Shown here in pieces: positions 49,786 through 59,380 of a DNA stretch of 64,000 bases. Where the stretch lies: the NCBI RefSeq assembly GCF_001563265.1, contig NZ_CP005083.1:2297001-2361000 (forward strand), in the 5' to 3' direction. Within the stretch, counting starts at the first letter, position 1. Every line of letters starts with the position of its first letter. A model generated the notes under the pieces. That model saw nothing but the letters and a program-made list of their open reading frames with translations. It was not told where the DNA came from and made no database searches. The position numbers were made by a program, and so were the translations under genes. This stretch comes from Sphingobium sp. TKS. GTDB lineage: Bacteria; Pseudomonadota; Alphaproteobacteria; Sphingomonadales; Sphingomonadaceae.

Positions 49786-51225
49786 GTGTTGCAATGCATC
49801 GTTAACAAGGCAGTATCCATATCGAGCGGAATAGGGCAGCGATCATTGGAAAACGGGGATTTGTTGACCGACCTAGGGGAACGATCGGGCGACATCGCAT
49901 TGCAATGCAGCGAAACGGCGGGCTTCCTGGGGGAGCTTACGCGTCGCATCCAGGCCGATTCCGCGCATCTGGGAGAATTGCAATCGACCATGGAAACGCT
50001 GGCCGTCAGCCAGAATGAAAGCGTGCTGGCGGCGCAGGAACTCAGCCTCACCGCTCGTCGCGCCGGAACCATCATCGCCCAGGGGCACGAAACCATTGGG
50101 CGTTCGCTGGGGCAGATCACGGAACTCATCGAGAATGTGACGGGACTGGAAGGGCATTTGCGCCAGTTTCTGGATGTCATCGAAACGGTGGGCGATATTT
50201 CCGATCAACTCGGCGCCATTGCGCGCCAGACCCGGCTGCTGGGCGTCAATGCGGCGATCGAGGCGGCGCGGGGTGGGGAGGCGACCCTGGGGTTCGCCGT
50301 GGTGGCGGATGAAATCCGACGGCTGGCGGGACAGGCGGGCGAGTCCGCCGCGTCCGTCGGAGACAAGCTGGGCCAGCTCGACCGTGACGCGCGCCAACTG
50401 ATCGGAGGGGTGGAGGCCAATATCCTGCGTGGTCGCGATGTCGGTTCCCATATCGACACCTTGCGGATCAGCATGGCCGAAATCGCCTCTCTTGTGACGC
50501 AGTTCGGGGCACGGTCCGACACGATCGTCACCTGCACGGATGAGGCCGACAGCGATGTGGCGGCGCTGCGGCAAGGCCTTGCCCGGTTCAGCCGTTCCTC
50601 GACGGAAAGCGCCACCCGCGTCGAAACCGCGCGCAGCCATCTGGAAGGTCTGGAGGGGATGGCGAATGCGATGCTCAACACCGCCGCGCACAGTGGTCAT
50701 GTCACGCGCAACAGCCGCTATATCGCCATGGCCGAAGAGGGCGCCGAAGAGATGCAGGCGCTGATCGAACAGGCGCTGGCCGAGGGGCAATTGGACATGG
50801 CCCGCCTGTTCGATACCGCCTATCGGCCGCTTCCCGGTTCCGAACCGGCGCAATATGAAAATGGCTTCACCGCCTTTGCTGACCGCTTCGTGCGGCGCTT
50901 GCTCGACCGGCGGACGGCGCAGGACAGCGCGATCGTCGGCTGCTGCCTGATCGACATGAACGGCTATCTGCCCACCCATATCAGTGCGCGCAGCCAGCCG
51001 CAGCGGGCCGGCCAGACGCGCTGGAACATGGAACATGCGCGCAACCGCCAGATATTCATGGACAGCCAGACCCGCCGCGCATTGGATGGGGAAGGGGACT
51101 TCTTCCTGTTCACCTACCGGCAGGATCTGGGCGAAGGACGCTATCGTGCGCTGCGCAGCGTGTTCGTGCCGCTGATGTTCGGCGGTCGGCGCTGGGGCCT
51201 TTATGAAGTCGGCTATCTCATTTAA
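49786..51225 (+). CDS. Soluble methyl-accepting chemotaxis-like protein
   Basis: About 479 residues from GTG 49786; TTG at about 49861 is an alternative with better protein-like sequence. There are no membrane segments. A coiled-coil signalling domain carries the hairpin tip DQLGAIARQTRLLGVNAAIEAARGGEATLGFAVVADEIRRLAG, close to the canonical MCP tip. The C-terminal 120 residues form a separate domain (AIVGCCLIDMNGYLPTHISA, FLFTYRQDLGEGRYRALRSV) that looks like a Cache/PAS-type sensor placed after the signalling part. This reversed layout, sensor at the C-terminus, suggests a cytoplasmic signal. The tip has R/G changes from the consensus. Confidence 0.78.
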   Translation: MLQCIVNKAVSISSGIGQRSLENGDLLTDLGERSGDIALQCSETAGFLGELTRRIQADSAHLGELQSTMETLAVSQNESVLAAQELSLTARRAGTIIAQGHETIGRSLGQITELIENVTGLEGHLRQFLDVIETVGDISDQLGAIARQTRLLGVNAAIEAARGGEATLGFAVVADEIRRLAGQAGESAASVGDKLGQLDRDARQLIGGVEANILRGRDVGSHIDTLRISMAEIASLVTQFGARSDTIVTCTDEADSDVAALRQGLARFSRSSTESATRVETARSHLEGLEGMANAMLNTAAHSGHVTRNSRYIAMAEEGAEEMQALIEQALAEGQLDMARLFDTAYRPLPGSEPAQYENGFTAFADRFVRRLLDRRTAQDSAIVGCCLIDMNGYLPTHISARSQPQRAGQTRWNMEHARNRQIFMDSQTRRALDGEGDFFLFTYRQDLGEGRYRALRSVFVPLMFGGRRWGLYEVGYLI

Positions 51226-51228
51226 ATT

Positions 51229-52263
51229 CTAGCGCAGCTTCGCGTCCGCCGTCCGCATCGTAATCTCGCCATTGGCGGCATAATCGGCAGTTGCTCCGGC
51301 CTGGGCGGTCTGGGGATCCTTTCCATCCAATATCTGCGCAATCTGACGAGCGCTCGGCACCTTGTCATAGATGCCGTAAAGGTCGGTTTGACCCACCGAA
51401 TGGATCGAAAGTTGATAACCTTGGCCGGCTTTCGCCGGGTCGAACGCCACTACAGTGCCTGCATCGTCTACCGGGACGATGATCGCGCCGTTGGCGGCGT
51501 CCGCCTGCTGAAGAATGTCGTAGCTGCCGTCAGCCGTATCGACCTTGCCCCGCACGCAGAGCGGTTCCCGCCCTTCACGCGGCAGGGAAATATCGGCTGG
51601 CTCAGCTACCGTTTGCGTGGTGAGGCGCGCGTCCCCGCCGTCATTGGCCGGGCAGGCAGCCAGTCGCGCCGGCTTTGTCGCATGGAGGGAGGCCGGGTCG
51701 TCAAAGCGAAGGCCGGCCAGCATGCCATCCAGCCCGGCCAGCACTTCCTTACGGCGCTCCGCTGGTCCGGTAACGCGCATCTTCACCACCCAGTGCCCCG
51801 CATGCAGGAAAGCCGCCGCTGTGGTGAGCGCGCCGTCCGCCGCATCGTCATAAACGGCGCGGATCGCGCCATCGGCATGGCCCGCCACAGCCACGGCTGC
51901 ATAAGCGGTGCGATGCGTCCTGGCGCCGAAACGCTCCATCACCGCCTTGTCCGTCATATAGGCGGCGAGGGAGGCGTCGGCATAGCTCGGCAGATAAACA
52001 TAGAGCGTCGCCTGAATCGCGCCATCATCCGACAGATATTGGGCGTAATTGTCGATGCCCTTGCCGCCGTTGGAAACCTCCCCGCTCTTGGATAGCGACA
52101 GGCCTGCCACGCTTTGCGGCATGCTGATTCCGGCGGCATCGGCGCGCAGGGTTGTGGCAGTCGGTGTCCAGGCTTCCCGTTCCTCGGCGGCGCGCACGAG
52201 CGCAGGCGCTGACAAGGCCAGCACCGCCGATAAAAAGGACAACGCACGCTTGGGCATTGGCAT
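51229..52263 (-). CDS. Secreted hypothetical protein, 344 aa
   Basis: A signal peptide is seen (MPMPKRALSFLSAVLALSAPALVRA-A), so the protein is periplasmic or secreted. The mature part is Ala/Asp-rich and soluble, with two Cys residues in the second half (LAACPANDGGD, EPLCVRGKVD) that could form a disulfide. No family is recognised. Transcribed leftwards, downstream of the GFA-type gene after an 87-bp gap. Confidence 0.62.
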   Translation of the reverse strand: MPMPKRALSFLSAVLALSAPALVRAAEEREAWTPTATTLRADAAGISMPQSVAGLSLSKSGEVSNGGKGIDNYAQYLSDDGAIQATLYVYLPSYADASLAAYMTDKAVMERFGARTHRTAYAAVAVAGHADGAIRAVYDDAADGALTTAAAFLHAGHWVVKMRVTGPAERRKEVLAGLDGMLAGLRFDDPASLHATKPARLAACPANDGGDARLTTQTVAEPADISLPREGREPLCVRGKVDTADGSYDILQQADAANGAIIVPVDDAGTVVAFDPAKAGQGYQLSIHSVGQTDLYGIYDKVPSARQIAQILDGKDPQTAQAGATADYAANGEITMRTADAKLR

Positions 52264-52350
52264 CCTTCCCTTATTCTTTACCGTCTTTTCGCGGCTTTGA
52301 ATGTCAGGAGGAAGATTGAGCCGAAATGCAGAGCCTGCGCAAGCGGGCTT

Positions 52351-52764
52351 TTAGGCGACCGGCGGAATTTGTGCCGGATAATGGGGCAGATCCGGGTCCA
52401 GATGCGCCCAAGCGGGGGCCGCATCGGTCCAGATGACCGCCTGAGGGGCCAGAAGATCGGGATCGTCCAGCGCTCCGGCCCGGATGAAGGTCAGGTGCGG
52501 ACGCGATTCGGCCAGGCTGAACAGAGGCGTGCCGCATGCAGGACAGAAACCGCGCCGCATCGCATTGCCGCTGTCCGCGACGGCGTGATGCCAGCGCACC
52601 TCACCCGTGGTCGCCACTTTGTCGGAGGGGAAGCAGACATTCACCGTCCCCGACCCGCCGCCCAGATATTGGCAGAGCCGGCACCAGCACATGCGCGCCG
52701 CCATGGGTTCCGCGTCGATGCTGATCCGGACCTGTCCGCACAGGCAACCCGCACCATGCGCCAT
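52351..52764 (-). CDS. GFA/CENP-V family zinc protein
   Basis: The 137-residue product has the zinc-binding cysteines of the glutathione-dependent formaldehyde-activating fold: CLCGQVRISI, CWCRLCQYLGG and GFCPACGTPLFS. Members bind zinc, and some add formaldehyde to glutathione, but most have unknown substrates. Length is normal (about 130-150). Four bases separate it from the stop of the MoxR gene, which precedes it in the same direction, so they may be cotranscribed. Confidence 0.85.
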   Translation of the reverse strand: MAHGAGCLCGQVRISIDAEPMAARMCWCRLCQYLGGGSGTVNVCFPSDKVATTGEVRWHHAVADSGNAMRRGFCPACGTPLFSLAESRPHLTFIRAGALDDPDLLAPQAVIWTDAAPAWAHLDPDLPHYPAQIPPVA

Positions 52765-52768
52765 GGTC

Positions 52769-53626
52769 TCAGCGCCCCTGTCTGCGCGCCATGAAGGCGA
52801 GCCGTTCGAACATCATGACGTCCTGCTCGTTCTTGAGCAACGCACCATGGAGCGGCGGGATCGCCTTGGTGGGATCACGATCCTGCAACACGTCGAGCGG
52901 CATGTCCTCGGCCAGGATCAGCTTCAGCCAGTCGAGCAGTTCGCTGGTCGAGGGTTTTTTCTTGAGGCCCGGAACCTCCCGGATTTCGTAGAAAATCTCC
53001 AGCGCGCGGTTGACCAGGATTTTCTGGATGCCGGGGAAATGCACGTCGATGATTGCCTGCATCGTCTCCCGGTCGGGGAATTTGATATAGTGGAAGAAAC
53101 AGCGGCGCAGGAAGGCGTCCGGCAGTTCCTTCTCGTTATTGGAGGTGATGACGACGACCGGCCGTTCCTGCGCCGCCACCGTCTCGCCCGTCTCATAGAC
53201 ATGGAAGGCCATGCGATCGAGTTCCTGCAACAGATCGTTGGGAAATTCGATATCAGCCTTGTCGATCTCGTCGATCAGCAGCACCGGCAAGGTCGGGGAA
53301 GTGAAGGCCTCCCACAGCTTGCCCTTGCGGATATAATTGCCGATCTCATGGACGCGTGGATCGCCAAGCTGGCCGTCGCGCAACCGGGCCACGGCATCAT
53401 ATTCATACAGTCCCTGATGCGCCTTGGTCGTCGACTTCACGTTCCATTCGATCAGCGGGGCATTGAGCGCCGTGGCGATTTCCTGTGCCAGCACGGTCTT
53501 GCCGGTGCCCGGTTCACCCTTCACTAATAAGGGGCGGCGAAGCAACACCGCAGCGTTGACGGCCACCTTCAGATCATCGGTGGCGACATAATCCTGCGTG
53601 CCTTCAAACCGCATATTCTTGTTCAC
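52769..53626 (-). CDS. MoxR-family AAA+ ATPase
   Basis: The 285-residue chaperone-like ATPase has Walker A VKGEPGTGKTVLAQE, Walker B VLLIDEIDKADIEF, sensor 1 PVVVITSNNEKELPDAFLRR with the arginine finger nearby. Members work with VWA proteins such as the CoxE-like gene at 48546 to mature target complexes. The family norm is a close gene pair; here they are 3 kb apart. Starts with ATG 53626 (MNKNMRFEGTQDYVAT). Confidence 0.9.
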   Translation of the reverse strand: MNKNMRFEGTQDYVATDDLKVAVNAAVLLRRPLLVKGEPGTGKTVLAQEIATALNAPLIEWNVKSTTKAHQGLYEYDAVARLRDGQLGDPRVHEIGNYIRKGKLWEAFTSPTLPVLLIDEIDKADIEFPNDLLQELDRMAFHVYETGETVAAQERPVVVITSNNEKELPDAFLRRCFFHYIKFPDRETMQAIIDVHFPGIQKILVNRALEIFYEIREVPGLKKKPSTSELLDWLKLILAEDMPLDVLQDRDPTKAIPPLHGALLKNEQDVMMFERLAFMARRQGR

Positions 53627-53681
53627 TCATCCTGCCTGCACTGGCCCAACTATGGCAAAGCAGGGATGGAGCGCAAAGCCT

Positions 53682-54383
53682 TTATGCGCGATTCAAGACT
53701 TGGTCTTTGCCGGTGCGGATCTTTGCGCGGGCTTGAAGCACATCCCAAAGCCCGCGATGCTGGTTGAGCAATTGGCGCGCGCCGAACAGGATGGCGCGAT
53801 CGATCGCATCATCCCCGCCGATTTCCCGGGCAACCTCCAGCGTCGCTGCGCGGTCCGGCAGGTCGCAGACATGGGGTTCCAGTCCGACGCGGATCGCGGC
53901 GATATCCAGAATGTGGCGCACGGCCCGCCAATCGAGAACCAGCGCGATCGCCGCGCCCATGGCGCAGCCGCGACGGTCCGATTGTGCCAGCATGTCGAGC
54001 GCGTGGCGCTGCTGGCTGACGACCGTTTCGCAATCGCTCTGTCCTGCGGTGCTGGGGGCGGGGCCGACCGCGACCGTCACCTGCGTCAGATAGGCTCGTT
54101 CCCGCGCAAAGGCATCCGCCGCCTGGATCAGCCAGCCGCGCGCAGCATTGTCGGCCGATCGCGTGGCGGCATGGTCGATGACGCCTGGATGCCGGCCATG
54201 GAGCAGGCAAAGATAATAGGCTCCGTCCGCCAGATCGGGCAGTGAGAGCGTCGCATTCGGCCCGAAGCTTGCGCGGGCGCCGCTGGCATAGCCGTGGCCG
54301 GCGGTGCCATCGGCGGCCACGACGGCCTCCAAAATCTGCGATACATTGCCAAATTGATAGCGCGGTGCTGCTTCGCTCATCAT
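53682..54383 (-). CDS. Hypothetical protein, 233 aa
   Basis: ATG 54383 (MMSEAAPRYQFGNVSQILEA) gives a soluble product with His/Asp/Ala-rich helical middle (GWLIQAADAFARERAYLTQV) and a C-terminal helical region (ARQLLNQHRGLWDVLQARAK). No signal, membrane segment or family motif is seen. It lies 56 bp upstream of the MoxR gene, same strand, and may be cotranscribed with it. The rpoD terminator separates it from rpoD. Confidence 0.6.
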   Translation of the reverse strand: MMSEAAPRYQFGNVSQILEAVVAADGTAGHGYASGARASFGPNATLSLPDLADGAYYLCLLHGRHPGVIDHAATRSADNAARGWLIQAADAFARERAYLTQVTVAVGPAPSTAGQSDCETVVSQQRHALDMLAQSDRRGCAMGAAIALVLDWRAVRHILDIAAIRVGLEPHVCDLPDRAATLEVAREIGGDDAIDRAILFGARQLLNQHRGLWDVLQARAKIRTGKDQVLNRA

Positions 54384-54463
54384 CTTCCCCTGGGCCCCGG
54401 TGCTGGCGAGGCATCATCGGAACGACCCTAGAGAGACGAGGTAAAAGAGGAGTTTACGCCAAG

Positions 54464-54494
54464 AAAAAAGGGCGGCCCGAAAACCGCCCTTTTT
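54464..54494 (-). terminator. Rho-independent terminator after rpoD
   Basis: GGGCGG and CCGCCC pair around an 8-base loop, with A6 on one side and T5 on the other, so it can end transcription in both directions. Leftward transcription from rpoD (stop at 54623) meets it after the triple repeat at 54515-54615. Confidence 0.85.
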
Positions 54495-54514
54495 GATCAT
54501 TTTACCGCGCCTTA

Positions 54515-54615
54515 GCCTCGGCCTGCCGAGGCGCCCTTACCCGTAGAAGCCTCGGCCTGCCGAGGCGCCCTTACCCGTAGAAGCCCCGGCCTGCCGAGGC
54601 GCCTTCGCCTGTCAA
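54515..54615 (-). repeat. Triple 34-bp hairpin repeat in the rpoD 3' region
   Basis: The unit GCCTCGG-CCTG-CCGAGGC plus CGCCCTTACCCGTAGAA occurs twice exactly (54515-54548 and 54549-54582) and a third time in altered form (54583-54615). Each copy contains a 7-bp hairpin. They lie between the rpoD stop and the terminator and so are transcribed as the 3' untranslated end of the rpoD message. Confidence 0.88.
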
Positions 54616-54622
54616 AGCGCCT

Positions 54623-56668
54623 CTATTGGTCGAGGAAGCTGCGCATCTTGCGGCTGCGGCTGGGATGCTTGAGCTTGCGCAGTGCCTTCGCCTCGATCTG
54701 GCGGATGCGTTCACGGGTCACGCTGAACTGCTGGCCGACTTCCTCCAGCGTATGGTCGGTGTTCATGCCGATGCCGAAACGCATGCGCAGCACGCGTTCC
54801 TCACGCGGCGTCAGCGAGGCGAGCACGCGGGTGACGGTTTCCTTGAGATTCGCCTGAATCGCGGCATCGACCGGGATGATGGCATTCTTGTCCTCGATGA
54901 AATCGCCCAGATGCGAATCTTCCTCGTCACCGATCGGGGTTTCGAGGGAGATCGGCTCCTTGGCGATCTTCATCACCTTGCGCACCTTCTCCAGCGGCAT
55001 GGACAGGCGCTCGGCCATTTCCTCCGGAGTCGGCTCGCGGCCCTGCTCGTGCAGGAACTGGCGGCTGGTGCGAACCAGCTTGTTGATTGTCTCGATCATA
55101 TGGACCGGGATACGGATGGTCCGCGCCTGATCCGCGATCGAGCGGGTGATCGCCTGTCTGATCCACCAGGTCGCGTAGGTGCTGAATTTGTAGCCGCGGC
55201 GATATTCGAACTTATCGACCGCTTTCATCAGGCCGATATTGCCTTCCTGAATAAGATCAAGGAATTGCAGGCCACGGTTCGTATATTTTTTAGCGATGGA
55301 AATCACGAGACGCAGGTTCGCCTCGACCATTTCCTTCTTCGCGATGCGCGCCTCGCGCTCGCCCTTCTGCACCATGTTCACGATGCGGCGGAATTCGCTC
55401 AAGGACATGCCGGTCGCCTGCGCGATCTCGCTGACCTCGGTGCGGATACGCTCCACCGCGCGGCCCTCGGCGGCGGCAAAGGCGGCCCATTTCTTGTCGA
55501 GCCCCGACACCCTGTCCATCCAGCCGTCATCCAGCTCATGGTTCACATAGCGGTCGAGGAAGTCCTTGCGGCTGACCTTGTGGCGCTCGGCCAGGCGCAG
55601 CATCTGCCCGCCCAGCGCGGTCAGGCGGCGGTTATAGGCATAGAGCTGGTCGACCAGATATTCGATCTTCTGCTGGTGGAACTGGACGCTCTCGACCTCG
55701 GCGGTTAGTTGCTCGCGCAGTTCCTGATAATCGTCCTCTTCCTTCTGGCTCAGCGTTTCGCCGATCGCCATGGCAATCATGCGCGTTTCCTGCGCGTTGG
55801 AGAAGGCGCGGAAAATCTCGGTGATGGTCGCGAACTTCTCCAGAGCCATGGGCTTCAGAGTCTCTTCCATCTGGGCGAGGGAGAGGGTGTTGTCCTCCTC
55901 TTCTTCCTCTTCCACCCGGCGCGTGCGGCGTTCGGTCAGGCCGTCCTCATCCTCATCGGCGTCGGCGGATTCTTCTTCCGGCTCTTCCTCTTCCTTGAAG
56001 CTGGGGCCAGCGGTCTTCTCGCTGATTTCGCCATCATCGTCCTCGGCGCCTTCCTCCAGATTTTCCGGAGCCGGATCCTTGGACAGCATCGCGTCGAGAT
56101 CGAGTATCTCGCGCAACTGCATCTCGCCATTGTTGAGCGCGGTCGACCATTCGATGATCGCGTTGAACGTCGTCGGGCTTTCGCATAGCCCCAGGATCAT
56201 GGTGTCGCGGCCGGCCTCGATCCGCTTGGCGATGGCGATTTCGCCCTCACGGCTGAGCAGCTCCACCGCGCCCATTTCGCGCAGATACATGCGCACCGGG
56301 TCATCGGTGCGATCGACGGTCTCTTTCTTTTTCTCGGCTACCGGACGCGGCGAGCCATCGTCTTCGGCGCTGTCATCGCTGCTGTCGTCATCGCTGTCGT
56401 CTCGGCTGTCGTCGCCATCCTCGCTGGCTTCCTCATTCTCGACGATGTTCACGCCCATTTCATTGAGCGCGGACATGATGTCCTCGATCTGCTCGGAGGA
56501 CATCTGATCCTGCGGCAGGGCGTCGTTCAGCTCGTCATAGGTGATGTAGCCGCGCTTCTTGGCGCGGGCGATCAGCTTCTTTACCGACGCTTCATTCAGA
56601 TCCAGCAGCGGCGCATCGCCGGTATCCTGTTCCTCGCCCGCACCCTTGCTGTTCGCCTTGCTCGCCAT
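54623..56668 (-). CDS. rpoD: RNA polymerase primary sigma factor RpoD
   Basis: The 681-residue housekeeping sigma-70 factor. N-terminal region 1.1 is followed by a long Asp/Glu/Ser-rich stretch, then region 1.2 ([20 protein letters not shown]), another acidic non-conserved region, and region 2 with [18 protein letters not shown] and [15 protein letters not shown]. Region 4 ends the protein with [20 protein letters not shown]. Length and order are as expected for alphaproteobacterial RpoD. It follows dnaG by 42 bp in the same direction, the classical primase-sigma pair. Confidence 0.98.
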   Translation of the reverse strand: MASKANSKGAGEEQDTGDAPLLDLNEASVKKLIARAKKRGYITYDELNDALPQDQMSSEQIEDIMSALNEMGVNIVENEEASEDGDDSRDDSDDDSSDDSAEDDGSPRPVAEKKKETVDRTDDPVRMYLREMGAVELLSREGEIAIAKRIEAGRDTMILGLCESPTTFNAIIEWSTALNNGEMQLREILDLDAMLSKDPAPENLEEGAEDDDGEISEKTAGPSFKEEEEPEEESADADEDEDGLTERRTRRVEEEEEEDNTLSLAQMEETLKPMALEKFATITEIFRAFSNAQETRMIAMAIGETLSQKEEDDYQELREQLTAEVESVQFHQQKIEYLVDQLYAYNRRLTALGGQMLRLAERHKVSRKDFLDRYVNHELDDGWMDRVSGLDKKWAAFAAAEGRAVERIRTEVSEIAQATGMSLSEFRRIVNMVQKGEREARIAKKEMVEANLRLVISIAKKYTNRGLQFLDLIQEGNIGLMKAVDKFEYRRGYKFSTYATWWIRQAITRSIADQARTIRIPVHMIETINKLVRTSRQFLHEQGREPTPEEMAERLSMPLEKVRKVMKIAKEPISLETPIGDEEDSHLGDFIEDKNAIIPVDAAIQANLKETVTRVLASLTPREERVLRMRFGIGMNTDHTLEEVGQQFSVTRERIRQIEAKALRKLKHPSRSRKMRSFLDQ

Positions 56669-56710
56669 TTATTCGCCTTAACTGCGTCGACCCGAAAAGG
56701 GGCGATCTAA

Positions 56711-58609
56711 TCAAACAATATCTTCGGGCTGCGCCAGTTCCGCTATGCGAGCCAGATGGTTCCGATGAGCGCTCAGAGCCTGCTGTTGAGCAGTCAGATT
56801 CTCTTCGTTCACATCTTCCATCAGCCGCCGGGTGGCTTCAGCCAAATTCAATTCGAGCTCCGGCCCTAACGCAATTTCCCCAATGACCTCATCCAGATCG
56901 CGCTGCACGCGATCCGAGTCGGTCTTGCTTCTGTGGGGGGTGAATGTGAACGTGTCGGCCCGAAGCATCCCCTTCGCCATATTATACACTTCACCTTGCC
57001 CCAATATGGTAAGGAGGCCACCGGTTTCAACTGTTTCTTTGCCGAATGAGGCCGCGATCATCACGTTCAGCAATTCCGCCAGGGCAGCGTCAGCGATTCG
57101 CAAGCCTGAAAGCATTTCCCGATGCAGCGCGATCTGCTCCGGATGCCGCAGCAGACTGGCGAGAACGGCGCGCAAAAGCCTTTGTTCCATGCCGCTTGCG
57201 CCGATCGCCCGAGCCTCGTTTCCGGCGGGTGGAAGAGGTGGCTTCCAATTGCCCCGCCGATCCCGTTGCCAGCCGGAGCGCGCGCCACCACCACGTTGAT
57301 GCCGGGGTTGAAAAGGCGCCCGCGCAAAGAACAACGCATCGTAACGCTCGCGAAAGGCATGAATATAATGCGCCCGCACATCGGGATGCGCGATGGCGTC
57401 GGTGATGGCGGAGAGCCGCTGCTTGAGCGCGGCCTTCTGTTCCGGCGTGTCGAGTGGGGCCGCCGCTTTCTCATATTTCCACAGACGTTCGACCAACGGC
57501 TCGGCCGCGCTCAGCACGGCCTCCATGGCCGCAGATCCCTCGGCACGGATCAGGTCGTCGGGGTCCTGTCCGCCCGGCAAGGTCGCGAAGGCCAGGCTCA
57601 TCCCCGGTTGCAGCATGGGCAGGGCACGCGTCGCTGCCCGGATCGCCGCCTTCTGCCCCGCCGAATCGCCGTCGAAACAAAGGATCGGCACGTCGGCCAT
57701 TTTCCACAGCCGCTCGATCTGATGCTCGGTCAGCGCTGTCCCCATTGGGGCCACCGCCTCGCCAAAACCCGCCTGCGCCAGCGCGATCACGTCCATATAG
57801 CCTTCGACGACGATGATCCGTCCCGTCTGGCGACTGGCCGGTGAGGCGCGGTCGATATTGTATAGCGTCCGCCCCTTGTCGAAGAGCGGGGTGTCGGGCG
57901 AGTTCAGATATTTGGGTTCGCCCGCGCCAAGGATGCGCCCGCCAAAGGCAATGACGCGGCCCCTAATGTCCCGGATCGGCAGCATCAGCCGACCCCGGAA
58001 GCGATCATAGCTGTCGCGCTTTTTGATTTTGCCGTCGTCCGGCTCGGCTCCATCAGGATCGATCAGCAACCCGGCTTCGATCAGCAAAGGTTCGCCAAAA
58101 TCCTTGAGCGCGGCCTTGAGCCGCCCGCGTCCGTCAGGCGAAAAGCCGAAGCCAAAACTTTTGACGATCGTCGCGCTCATCCCCCGCTTCTGGAGATAGG
58201 CCCGCGCCTCCGCGCCCTCGATCCCGCCTAGCTGCTCCTCGAAAAAGCTTTGCGCCGCCGCCATGACGTCGTGCAGCCCCTTGGCCTGCTCCGCTCGCTT
58301 TGCCGCGCGAGGATCGGGGGCAGGGACCTCCATCCCCGCCGTCTGCGCCAGTTCCTTCACGGCCTCCATGAAGGGCAGGCCGCGCTGATCGGTCATCCAG
58401 CGGATCGCATCCCCATGCGCACCGCAGCCGAAGCAATGATAAAAGCCCTTCTCGTCGTTGATGGTGAAGCTGGGCGTCTTCTCATTATGGAAGGGGCAGC
58501 AGGCCTTATACTCGCGGCCCGCCTTCTGCACCTTCACCGTCCGCCCGATCAGGGTGGAGAGCGATGTCCGGGCGCGCAACTCATCGAGAAAGGCGGGGGA
58601 TAGGCTCAT
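56711..58609 (-). CDS. dnaG: DNA primase DnaG
   Basis: The 632-residue primase makes RNA primers for replication. The CHC2 zinc motif is C38-P-F-H41 with C59-F-G-C62 (YHCFGCGAHGD); the Toprim core shows IIVVEGYMDVIALAQ and ILCFDGDSAGQKAAI. The C-terminal helical domain that contacts DnaB is recognisable and basic. Length is normal. Its ATG overlaps the TGA of a tiny upstream frame (58606-58608), and rpoD follows 42 bp later, so the genes form an operon. Confidence 0.97.
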   Translation of the reverse strand: MSLSPAFLDELRARTSLSTLIGRTVKVQKAGREYKACCPFHNEKTPSFTINDEKGFYHCFGCGAHGDAIRWMTDQRGLPFMEAVKELAQTAGMEVPAPDPRAAKRAEQAKGLHDVMAAAQSFFEEQLGGIEGAEARAYLQKRGMSATIVKSFGFGFSPDGRGRLKAALKDFGEPLLIEAGLLIDPDGAEPDDGKIKKRDSYDRFRGRLMLPIRDIRGRVIAFGGRILGAGEPKYLNSPDTPLFDKGRTLYNIDRASPASRQTGRIIVVEGYMDVIALAQAGFGEAVAPMGTALTEHQIERLWKMADVPILCFDGDSAGQKAAIRAATRALPMLQPGMSLAFATLPGGQDPDDLIRAEGSAAMEAVLSAAEPLVERLWKYEKAAAPLDTPEQKAALKQRLSAITDAIAHPDVRAHYIHAFRERYDALFFARAPFQPRHQRGGGARSGWQRDRRGNWKPPLPPAGNEARAIGASGMEQRLLRAVLASLLRHPEQIALHREMLSGLRIADAALAELLNVMIAASFGKETVETGGLLTILGQGEVYNMAKGMLRADTFTFTPHRSKTDSDRVQRDLDEVIGEIALGPELELNLAEATRRLMEDVNEENLTAQQQALSAHRNHLARIAELAQPEDIV

Positions 58610-58755
58610 CCTTGCTGCATATCCTCATGCGCGGGTCCATTTCTTCCACACCCGTTCGTTTCGAGCTGCCCGATCCGATACTCCAGATTGCCCGCATGCC
58701 CGGTATGATAGCGCCCGTCCGAGCATCGCAGCATGTAGGTCCAGAACGCCATCAT
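58606..58755 (-). pseudogene. Truncated GIY-YIG nuclease remnant coupled to dnaG
   Basis: A 49-codon minus-strand frame starts (M)MAFWTYMLRCSDGRYHTGH and continues to NLEYRIGQLE, the first third of a YhbQ/UPF0213-type GIY-YIG domain: here the GIY position is WTYML and the YIG position is YHTGH. After about 32 residues the similarity ends and the rest looks random, so the domain (normally about 90 residues) is cut short by a deletion or frameshift. Its stop overlaps the dnaG start (TGA/ATG), so it may still act as a leader frame that couples dnaG translation. An adjacent ATG at 58752 is possible. Confidence 0.6.
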
Positions 58756-58862
58756 CCGATTATGCCGGAACCCATGCTAATGTCGAGCGGGCGCCTGCTT
58801 CCCTGAACGGAGGCTGGCCTGAACGGAGGCGGGGCAAGGAAGAATGCCGTCCGCTCCGCAGA

Positions 58863-59315
58863 TCAGGTCAGAGCCGCCTTCACCAGCCCGCTGGCCTTGC
58901 TCATGTCGATCACCGACCCATGCCGTTCCTTCAGCACAGCCATTACCTTGCCCATATCCTTGACGCTCGCCGCGCCCACTTCAGCCTTTATCCCTTCGAT
59001 CGCGGCCCTGGTCTCATCCTCGCTGAGCTGCTGCGGCAGGAAGCTTTCGATCACGTCAAGTTCGGCCTGTTCCTTCGCGGCCAGCTCATCGCGCCCGCCA
59101 TTCTTGAACATCTCGATGGATTCGCGCCGCTGCTTGGCCATCTTCTGCAGCACTTCGACCACGACCACATCGTCATCCGGCACATTCGAAGCGGTACGCA
59201 GCTCGATATCCCGGTCCTTCAGCTTCGCGAGGATCAGGCGCACGGCGGCCAGCCGATCCTTCTCCCCGGCTTTCATGGCAGTGACCTGGGCACTCTTAAC
59301 AGCGTCGCGAATCAT
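58863..59315 (-). CDS. GatB/YqeY-family protein
   Basis: ATG 59315 (MIRDAVKSAQVTAMKAGEKD) is the family's usual start; upstream residues are not conserved-looking. The 150-residue helical protein has the YqeY repeats RLAAVRLILAKLKDRDIELR and QKMAKQRRESIEMFKNGGRD, related to the tRNA-binding tail of the GatB amidotransferase subunit. Its exact role is unsettled; a link to tRNA or amidation is presumed. It is divergent from carA, with about 150 bp between them. Confidence 0.9.
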   Translation of the reverse strand: MIRDAVKSAQVTAMKAGEKDRLAAVRLILAKLKDRDIELRTASNVPDDDVVVVEVLQKMAKQRRESIEMFKNGGRDELAAKEQAELDVIESFLPQQLSEDETRAAIEGIKAEVGAASVKDMGKVMAVLKERHGSVIDMSKASGLVKAALT

Positions 59316-59380
59316 GCGAATGAGTCCTGTTCGTTGGGAAAGGATCAGATATAACGCCAAAAGAGATTTTTAACAGGAGT

